From DASTGO01 sp035719045 (GTDB lineage Bacteria > Actinomycetota > Actinomycetes > Actinomycetales > Kineosporiaceae), in NCBI GenBank assembly GCA_035719045.1, contig DASTGO010000263.1, positions 1 through 11,365 on the forward strand: a stretch of DNA of 11,365 nucleotides, given 5' to 3'. Both the position numbers and the translations under genes were made by a program. Below the pieces are notes generated by a model. That model ran no database searches. It saw nothing but the letters and a program-made list of their open reading frames with translations, and was not told the DNA's origin. This document shows, one piece after another, positions 1 through 5,324 of this stretch (position 1 is the stretch's first letter; each line of letters starts with the position of its first letter).

Positions 1-122
1 CGCACCCACGCCGTCTGCATCACCGCCACCAACGGCGCCAAACCAATCGTCAACGGCACGAACAAGAAGTGATAAACCGTCGTGATCCCGAACTGCCACC
101 GAGACAGATCCAACGCATTCAC
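1..122 (-). CDS. cydA: Cytochrome bd ubiquinol oxidase subunit I, N-terminal 40 codons (partial)
   Basis: The frame begins at a GTG at 122-120 and is open to the left edge, so only the N-terminus is present. It reads VNALDLSRWQFGITTVYHFL and continues FVPLTIGL, which is the characteristic start of CydA: a short amphipathic lead followed by the first membrane helix. His18 lines up with His19 of E. coli CydA, a haem ligand. In the family the protein is the quinol-oxidising, haem-bearing subunit of the membrane-bound high-affinity terminal oxidase, which reduces oxygen to water at low oxygen tension. A GGGAG ribosome binding site (128-132) sits 5 nt before the GTG and supports this start. The gene lies 222 bp downstream of an ArsR-family regulator gene on the same strand. 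The family call is firm from sequence; cydB should follow outside the window. Confidence 0.93.
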   Translation of the reverse strand, partial: MNALDLSRWQFGITTVYHFLFVPLTIGLAPLVAVMQTAWV

Positions 123-240
123 GAAAACTCCCGATCGTCGCGACCGGCGCCCGGCCGGCCAACAGGTGGTGCGATGTGGTGCGGATGCTGAGAAGTACTG
201 CTGCACCTGCGGGCCGACTCGACGGCCCCCGCGGCATGCC

Positions 241-280
241 GGTGACACGTCAGGCCCGGAGGTCACCGTTGCGGGTGACC
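241..280. promoter_or_regulatory. Inverted repeat GGTCACC-N6-GGTGACC upstream of cydA, with an extra half-site
   Basis: GGTCACC at 261-267 and GGTGACC at 274-280 form a perfect 7-bp inverted repeat with a 6-bp spacer. A further GGTGAC lies at 241-246, so half-sites occur three times within 40 bp. The block is about 140 bp upstream of the cydA GTG, in the only non-coding space between arsR and cydA. It could be an operator for cydA control. I cannot assign a regulator, and a clear -10/-35 pair was not found. A stem-loop in a leader transcript is an alternative. Confidence 0.35.
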
Positions 281-328
281 GCTCCCCCGCCCCACGGTGC
301 GCCGGCACCCGGAGGCCACCCGGCGTCG

Positions 329-344
329 GAGCAGGGACCTGCTC
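329..344 (-). terminator. Stem-loop immediately after the arsR stop codon
   Basis: GAGCAGG (329-335) and CCTGCTC (338-344) form a perfect inverted repeat that abuts the arsR stop codon (345-347). Folded as RNA it gives a 6-bp stem with a 4-nt loop. No U-tract follows, as is common for actinobacterial terminators, so termination is a guess from position. It could also be a protein-binding site upstream of cydA. Confidence 0.4.
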
Positions 345-785
345 TCAGGCTTCACGTTTCCGGTGCTGAGACCTCGCCGGCGAGGCCCTGGTCCTCCCCT
401 TCACCGATGACCGTCCCATCACCGCACAGTTGTGAACTGACGCTCGTTCACCTTCCGAACCCCCGTCATCCGGAACCGGTGGGATGGTGGCGCGCAGCCG
501 GCACAGCGCGTCACCGGCGAGCTCGTAGTCGACCCAGCGGCCCCGGCGCCGACCGACGACGAGACCGGCATCCCGGAGCACCTTCAAGTGGTAGCTCAGC
601 AGGTTCGCCGCCACCGGAACGTGTTCCTGGATGACACAGACGCAGGCCGTACCCTCGGCGGCGAGGATCGTCAGGATCGTCATCCGGTTGGGATCCGCCG
701 CTGCCGACAACAGGGAGGCCGCCTCGACCGCCGACTCATAGACCGGGTCCTTGAATCCCGATTCAGTCTGAGTCGAAGCCGCCAC
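345..785 (-). CDS. ArsR/SmtB-family winged-helix repressor with a CxC site
   Basis: The 146-residue product has the ArsR/SmtB fold signature. A helix with ADPNRMTILTIL (residues about 30-41) is followed by ACVCVIQEHV (47-56) and a recognition helix around LLSYHLKVLRDAGLV (62-76), then the wing GRRRGRWVDYEL (78-89). Cys48 and Cys50 sit where ArsR sensors of the CVC type bind arsenite or other thiophilic ligands; the usual third cysteine two to three residues on is absent. Residues 105-146 are a polar, basic tail beyond the family's usual length, with one more Cys at 120. The start is GTG at 785-783 without a visible Shine-Dalgarno, so the N-terminus is uncertain; a TATTGT element at 814-819 could be a -10 for a short leader. 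Members repress at promoters and release on metal or thiol-reactive ligands. Control of itself and perhaps of cydA downstream is inference. Confidence 0.85.
   Translation of the reverse strand: MAASTQTESGFKDPVYESAVEAASLLSAAADPNRMTILTILAAEGTACVCVIQEHVPVAANLLSYHLKVLRDAGLVVGRRRGRWVDYELAGDALCRLRATIPPVPDDGGSEGERASVHNCAVMGRSSVKGRTRASPARSQHRKREA
752..765. promoter_or_regulatory. ArsR/SmtB-type operator-like palindrome TGAA-N6-TTCA
   Basis: TGAATCCCGATTCA is a perfect palindrome around a CCCG centre and fits the TGAA-N6-TTCA core recognised by many ArsR/SmtB proteins. It lies inside codons 7-12 of the arsR frame as annotated, just after the predicted start. This would suit autorepression. Its position inside coding sequence and short length mean it could be chance. 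Confidence 0.35.
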
Positions 786-858
786 GCCGGAGATCGTCAG
801 CCCGAACGACTCGACAATATCGGGACGAAGGTCCTAGCGCGTGATCCAAAACCGTTGT

Positions 859-925
859 CCCCATGTGTATCGCGCCACATGGGGCCATACCCCGCGGGGT
901 ACGAATGCGGAGGGTGGGTCACCCT
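859..925. promoter_or_regulatory. Cluster of three perfect inverted repeats between nnaR and arsR
   Basis: Three dyads occur in 67 bp. AGGGTG-GGT-CACCCT spans 911-925. TACCCCGCGGGGTA (888-901) is a 14-bp palindrome with no spacer. CCCCATGTG-N8-CACATGGGG spans 859-884. On the minus strand they follow the nnaR stop by about 20-85 nt and lie about 75-140 bp upstream of the arsR start. They could terminate the nitrate operon, although none is followed by a U-tract, or act as operators for arsR. The middle one resembles the C4/G4-flanked operators of CsoR/CstR-family repressors; no such repressor gene is in the window. The sequence is certain, the function is not. Confidence 0.5.
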
Positions 926-943
926 TGACCGTGCGCGCCTGAG

Positions 944-2152
944 TCACCCCGCCGAAGGCGGTTCCGCACCGTCTCGGCAGTGGCCGCCCAACCACCCGGG
1001 CGACGCGGACACCGGGCGCTCGTCGAGGACGGCCAGCCGGTAGCCGCGCTTGATCACGGTCTCGACCACACCCGGTGCGGCGAGCGCCGAGCGCACCCGG
1101 GCGATGGCGACCTCCACGGCGTGGGGGTCCTCGGCGCCCGGCAGGGCGGCCAGCAGCCGGTCCCGGGACAGCACCTGCCCCGGATGGCGGGACAGGGCGC
1201 GCAGCATCGCCATCGGCGCCGGGGACAGGCCGAGCGGCCGCCCGTCCAGCATCGCGGTCTGGCCCCGGACGTGCAGCAGCCCGCCGGCGGTCGACACGTC
1301 GCGGACCCGGGCCTCGGCGAGATGCTCGGCGACCACCCGGACCAGCGCCCCGAGCCGGTACCGGTCCGGCACCAGGGGTTCCACCCCGGCCTCGCGCAGG
1401 GGGGCGGCGGTCATCGGACCGACGGCGGCCGCCGTCACGTCCTCGGCGAGCGCGCGCACCACCTCCGTCCACCGGCCGGCGGACCGGGCCGCGTCCAGGA
1501 AGGCCTGGCTGCCGGGTGCGCTGGTGAAGACGACGGCATCGACCGTGCGGGCGCAGACCGCGTCGATCGCCCGCCCCACGGCGGCCGGGTCCGGCGAGGG
1601 TGCCCACCGGTACACCTGCACGGTGTCGAGCACCGCCCCGGCGTCGACCAGGCGCTGCGCGGACTCCCGGTCGGGCAGGCCGTGCAGTTGCAGCACCACC
1701 CGCCTGCCCGCCACCCCGTCGGCCAGCAACCGGTCCACCACCTCAGCCGTCGTCTCCGAGGTCGCGGCCCAGTCCTCGGCCAGGCCCGCCGCCCGGATCG
1801 CGCCGCGCGCCTTGGGCCCGCGGGCGAGCAGCCGGGCCCGGCCGAGCACCCGCAGCAGGTCCGGGGCGAGGCCGAAGGCGTCGGCGGCCTCCACCCAGCC
1901 ACGCAGGCCGATGCCGGTGGTGACGACGACGGCGTCCGGCGGGGCGTCGATGATGCGCAGCGTCGCGGCGTGCAGGTCGACGTCCTCGACCAGGGGCATG
2001 ATCCGCAGGGTCGGCGCCCGGAGCGCGGTGGCCCCCCGGCGGGCGAAGCTGGCCGCGAACTCCTCGCTGCGGCGGTCGGAGGTGAGCACGACGGTGAATC
2101 CCGCGAGCTGGTCGGGGTTCAGGGCCGGCCCCTCGGCCACCAGGTCGTCCAC
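944..2152 (-). CDS. nnaR: NnaR-type regulator: HemD-like domain fused to an OmpR-type winged helix
   Basis: The 402-residue product starts with LAGFTVVLTSDRR, typical of actinobacterial uroporphyrinogen-III synthase. It runs through a HemD fold (about residues 15-270) with VVTTGIGLRGWVEA and VVFTSAPGSQAFLDAA. A winged-helix domain follows (about 285-372), with a LSRDRLL helix and the OmpR signature VETVIKRGYRL. This architecture is that of NnaR of Streptomyces coelicolor, which activates nitrate and nitrite assimilation genes together with GlnR. Whether the HemD part is catalytic, or only senses a tetrapyrrole, is unknown here. I chose the GTG at 2152, one base after the nirD stop (TGA-C-GTG); GTG at 2167 is an alternative, and the longer frame up to 2305 would run deep into nirD. 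No clear Shine-Dalgarno is seen, so translational coupling to nirD is likely. As last gene of the operon it may form a positive feedback loop (inference). Confidence 0.85.
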   Translation of the reverse strand: MDDLVAEGPALNPDQLAGFTVVLTSDRRSEEFAASFARRGATALRAPTLRIMPLVEDVDLHAATLRIIDAPPDAVVVTTGIGLRGWVEAADAFGLAPDLLRVLGRARLLARGPKARGAIRAAGLAEDWAATSETTAEVVDRLLADGVAGRRVVLQLHGLPDRESAQRLVDAGAVLDTVQVYRWAPSPDPAAVGRAIDAVCARTVDAVVFTSAPGSQAFLDAARSAGRWTEVVRALAEDVTAAAVGPMTAAPLREAGVEPLVPDRYRLGALVRVVAEHLAEARVRDVSTAGGLLHVRGQTAMLDGRPLGLSPAPMAMLRALSRHPGQVLSRDRLLAALPGAEDPHAVEVAIARVRSALAAPGVVETVIKRGYRLAVLDERPVSASPGWLGGHCRDGAEPPSAG

Positions 2153-2153
2153 G

Positions 2154-2570
2154 TCAGGCGTCCGCACCGGGCCCGGGGACGTGACCCGCGCCGGCCACCT
2201 CGGGGAGAGGCGCGGGACCGGCCGCCGCGGAGACCTCCACCCATCCGCCGCGCGCCCGCACGGCGTGCACCCGCACCGCCCGGGCGGGATCGTCCAGGCA
2301 GGCACCGGTGTGCAGGTCGAACGCCTGCCTGAACATCGGCGAGATCAGCACCGGAACCTCCCCCCGGGTGCCGACGATGCCCCTGGCCAGGACGTTCGCA
2401 CCGCTGCAGGGATCGCGGTGGTCGATGGCGTGCAGGGTTCCGTCACGCAGCCGGAACACCGCGACCTGGACTCCGGCGACGAGGGCAGCCACGCCGCGTT
2501 CCGGCTCCAGCCGCTCCAGGGGGCAGATCCCGACCCACGTCGTGCCGGGGAGCGGGCGCAGGCGCGTCAT
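2154..2570 (-). CDS. nirD: Nitrite reductase [NAD(P)H] small subunit
   Basis: This 138-residue protein matches NirD. The start has the WVGICPLERLEPERGVAALV pattern, then VAVFRLRDGTLHAIDHRDP, then VPVLISPMFRQAFDLHTGACL. The fold is Rieske-like, but the Cys-His pairs that hold a Rieske cluster are missing, as is normal for NirD. The family member pairs with NirB in the cytoplasm to reduce nitrite to ammonium with NAD(P)H. Its ATG overlaps the nirB stop as ATGA, so the two are translated together. The last 25 or so residues form an Ala/Pro/Gly-rich tail beyond the fold. The nnaR start follows 1 nt after the stop. Confidence 0.95.
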   Translation of the reverse strand: MTRLRPLPGTTWVGICPLERLEPERGVAALVAGVQVAVFRLRDGTLHAIDHRDPCSGANVLARGIVGTRGEVPVLISPMFRQAFDLHTGACLDDPARAVRVHAVRARGGWVEVSAAAGPAPLPEVAGAGHVPGPGADA

Positions 2571-5254
2571 CGGCGAGCCACCTCCAGGGTCGGTCCGGTG
2601 ACGAGGATCGGTCCGGGGACGGGTACGCCGTCGCCCGTCGTGGCGTTGGTCACCGGGGCGGGAGAGGGGACGCCGTCGTCCCCGGCGGGCGCTCGTCCCA
2701 CCGCTGCGGCCGGGCGGCGTTGCCCGCGCTCAGGCACGTAGCGCAGATCCGGGTCGGGGCTGTCAGGCGCATTGACGAACGACACGAACCGCTGCAGCCT
2801 CGCCGGGTCCTCCAGTGTGGCACGCCACTCGTCGGCGTACCCGGCGACGTGGACGGCCATCGCCGCGTCGAGATCGCCCGCGATGCCCAGGGCGTCGTCG
2901 AGGACCACCGCACGGACGTGGTCGAGGCCGCCCTCGATCTCCTCCAGCCAGGAGGCGGTGCGCTGCAACCGATCGGCCGTGCGCACGTAGTACATGAGGA
3001 ACCGGTCGACGGTCCGGACCAGGGTCGCGGTGTCGAGGTCCTCGGCGAGCAGCCGGGCATGGCGGGGGCTGAAACCGCCGTTGCCGCCGACGTAGAGGTT
3101 CCAGCCCGTCTCGGTGGCGATCACCCCGACGTCCTTGCTGCGCGCCTCGGCGCACTCCCTGGCGCAGCCGGACACCCCGAGCTTGATCTTGTGCGGGGCG
3201 CGCAGCCCGCGGTAGCGCAGCTCCAGGTCGATCGCGAGGCCGACGGAGTCCTGCACCCCGTAACGGCACCAGGTCGACCCCACGCAGGACTTCACCGTGC
3301 GGACGGCCTTGCCGTAGGCGTGCCCGGACTCGAACCCGGCGTCGACCAGGCGCCGCCAGATCAGCGGGAGCTGCTCGATCCGGGCTCCGAACAGGTCGAT
3401 CCGCTGGCCGCCGGTGATCTTCGTGTAGAGGCCGAAGTCGCGGGCGACCTCGGCGATGGCGATGAGCCGTTCCGGGGTGATCTCGCCGCCGGGGACCCGC
3501 GGGACCACCGAGTAGCTGCCGTCCCGCTGCAGGTTGGCCAGCACATGGTCGTTGGTGTCCTGCAGGCCGGCCTGCTCGCCGTCCAGGATGTGCCCGCTGC
3601 CCAGGCACGCCAGGATCGAGGCGACGACGGGCTTGCAGATGTCGCAGCCCCGGCCCCGGCCATGGCGGTCGATCAGCTCGCTGAAGGTCCGGATCCCGCT
3701 GACCCGGACGATGTCGAACAGTTGGGCCCGTGAGACGTCGAAGTGCTCGCACAGGGCCCCGCTGACCGCGACCCCGGCCGCCTGCAACTGCGCGGTCAGC
3801 AGCTTCTTCACCAGCGGCAGGCAGGAGCCGCAACCGGTCCCGGCCTTCGTGCACGCCTTCAGCGAGGCCAGATCCGTGCAACCGCGGTCCCCGCCGTCGC
3901 CGCGCACCGCGCCCCGGATGACGGCGGCCGACACGTTGTGGCAGGAGCAGACGGCGGCCTCGTCCGGCAGGTCCGAGGACGGTGCGGAACCGGTCCCCGC
4001 GCCCTCCGGGAGCAGCCACCGTGCGGGCTCGCCGCCGAGCGGCCGGTGGAGCATCGCCCGCAGCGACGGATAGGCCGAGGAGTCACCGACCAGCACCCCG
4101 CCGAGCAGCGTCCGGGCGTCGTCGGACAGGACGAGTTTCTTGTACACCCCGGCGACCGGGTCGGCGAACACCACGGACAGGGCACCCTCGGTGCTCGCGA
4201 ACGCGTCGCCGAAGCCGGCCACGTCGACCCCGAGCAGCTTGAGCCTGGTCGACTGGTCCGCGCCGGGGAACGTCGCGGTGCCACCGAGCAGCCGGTCGGC
4301 GACGACCTCGGCCATCGCGTACCCGGGCGCGACCAGGCCATAGCAGCGCCCCTCGACCGCGGCCACCTCACCGACCGCCCAGACCGCCGGGTCCTGCGTC
4401 CGGCAGGTGAGGTCGACCAGTACTCCCCCGCGCTCGGCCACCGGCAGCCCCGCGGCCCGGGCCAGCTCGTCCCGGGGACGCACCCCGGTGGCGAAGACGA
4501 CGACGTCGGCGGGCAGGCGCGTGCCGTCGGCGAACTCGACGCCTGCCACCGCCTCCCCGTCCGCCGCGCGCCCCGGCAGGCACCGCTGGGTCGCCGTCCC
4601 GGTGTGCACACGCACCCCGACGCCCTCGATCAGCCGGCGCAGCGCCTCCCCGCCGCCCTCGTCGACCTGCAGCGGCATCAGGCGCGGCGCGAACTCCACG
4701 ACGTGGGTCGCGACGCCGAGCGCCTGCAGCGCCCCGGCCGCCTCCAGGCCGAGCAGCCCGCCGCCGACGACAACCCCGGACACCGGCCGGCCCCGCCGCT
4801 GCAGGCCTTCGACATGCCGGTGCAGCGCGGCGACGTCGTCGACGGTGCGGTAGACGAAGCAGCCTCGCAGGTCCCGCCCCGGCACCGGCGGAACGGACGC
4901 CGACGATCCGGTGGCCAGCACCAGGGCGTCGTAGGCGTAGCCGCGGCCCGAGGTGGTGGTGACCGTGCGGGCCCGCCGGTCGACGGCGACCGCCTGTTCC
5001 CCCGGGCGCAGGCTGACCCGGGGGTGGCTCCACAGGGCGGGATCGCCGAGAGCGAGGTCCTCGGCCCGGCGCCCGGCGAGGCACTGGGTGAGGGCGACCC
5101 GGTCGTAGGGGGCGTGCGGCTCCTCGGCGAGGACGGTGACGGCCCACCGGTCGGTACGGGCCAGGCGTTCCCGGTCGACGAGGGCCTCCACCAGCCGGTG
5201 GGCGACCATGCCGCCCCCGACCACCACGAGCCGGGCTGGGCTGTTCTCACTCAT
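2567..5254 (-). CDS. nirB: Nitrite reductase [NAD(P)H] large subunit
   Basis: The 895-residue product has the full NirB domain order. An N-terminal FAD site is VVVGGGMVAHRL (10-21), and an NAD(P)H site is VVVGGGLLGLEAAG (about 160-173). A BFD-type [2Fe-2S] domain carries Cys436, Cys438, Cys475 and Cys478, followed by a second BFD-like segment ending GCDICKP. The ferredoxin-like half domain precedes the siroheme/[4Fe-4S] site with Cys657, Cys663, Cys697 and Cys701 (C-x5-C and C-x3-C). It reduces nitrite to ammonium by six electrons, passing NAD(P)H electrons through FAD and the clusters to siroheme. The ATG at 5254 is preceded by GGAG (5261-5264) at 6-nt spacing. The last 55 or so residues are a Pro/Ala/Gly-rich tail not expected from the family core. 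The stop overlaps the nirD start. The upstream gap holds a tandem repeat, so a second promoter here is possible. Confidence 0.97.
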   Translation of the reverse strand: MSENSPARLVVVGGGMVAHRLVEALVDRERLARTDRWAVTVLAEEPHAPYDRVALTQCLAGRRAEDLALGDPALWSHPRVSLRPGEQAVAVDRRARTVTTTSGRGYAYDALVLATGSSASVPPVPGRDLRGCFVYRTVDDVAALHRHVEGLQRRGRPVSGVVVGGGLLGLEAAGALQALGVATHVVEFAPRLMPLQVDEGGGEALRRLIEGVGVRVHTGTATQRCLPGRAADGEAVAGVEFADGTRLPADVVVFATGVRPRDELARAAGLPVAERGGVLVDLTCRTQDPAVWAVGEVAAVEGRCYGLVAPGYAMAEVVADRLLGGTATFPGADQSTRLKLLGVDVAGFGDAFASTEGALSVVFADPVAGVYKKLVLSDDARTLLGGVLVGDSSAYPSLRAMLHRPLGGEPARWLLPEGAGTGSAPSSDLPDEAAVCSCHNVSAAVIRGAVRGDGGDRGCTDLASLKACTKAGTGCGSCLPLVKKLLTAQLQAAGVAVSGALCEHFDVSRAQLFDIVRVSGIRTFSELIDRHGRGRGCDICKPVVASILACLGSGHILDGEQAGLQDTNDHVLANLQRDGSYSVVPRVPGGEITPERLIAIAEVARDFGLYTKITGGQRIDLFGARIEQLPLIWRRLVDAGFESGHAYGKAVRTVKSCVGSTWCRYGVQDSVGLAIDLELRYRGLRAPHKIKLGVSGCARECAEARSKDVGVIATETGWNLYVGGNGGFSPRHARLLAEDLDTATLVRTVDRFLMYYVRTADRLQRTASWLEEIEGGLDHVRAVVLDDALGIAGDLDAAMAVHVAGYADEWRATLEDPARLQRFVSFVNAPDSPDPDLRYVPERGQRRPAAAVGRAPAGDDGVPSPAPVTNATTGDGVPVPGPILVTGPTLEVARR

Positions 5255-5279
5255 GGCGCTCTCCGTCTCTGTGTGACCG

Positions 5280-5324
5280 GGTCAAGGTGTGATCAGGTCA
5301 AGGCGTGATCAGGTCAAGGTGTGG
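5280..5324. repeat. 16-bp tandem repeat in the leader of nirB
   Basis: The unit GGTCAAGGYGTGATCA occurs at 5280-5295 and 5296-5311, with a partial third copy at 5312-5324. Two copies end in the palindrome TGATCA. Read on the coding strand the units give TTGACC-TGATCAC repeats, so TTGAC hexamers recur every 16 bp. The array fills most of the gap between the oxidoreductase and nirB and contains the oxidoreductase stop codon (5314-5316). It may be an array of regulator sites or an internal promoter; simple slippage is the alternative. Confidence 0.8.

Noticed and set aside
432..451. Inverted repeat GTGAAC-N8-GTTCAC inside the 3' part of arsR, reminiscent of a Rex site (GTGAA...TTCAC)
   Set aside because: The inner spacing is 10 bp between GTGAA and TTCAC instead of 6, it lies in coding sequence, and it is over 300 bp from the cydA start.
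980..2741. Long plus-strand open frames of 450-563 codons opposite nnaR and nirD
   Set aside because: These are antisense shadows caused by the GC-biased third positions of the minus-strand genes; their translations are low-complexity Arg/Pro/Gly-rich and match no family.
3540..3760. Second BFD-like segment in NirB with only part of the usual cysteines, considered as a degenerate cluster domain unique to this protein
   Set aside because: The pattern (LCEHF near the start and GCDICKP near the end) is a normal part of NirB proteins as I know them, so it is not unusual.
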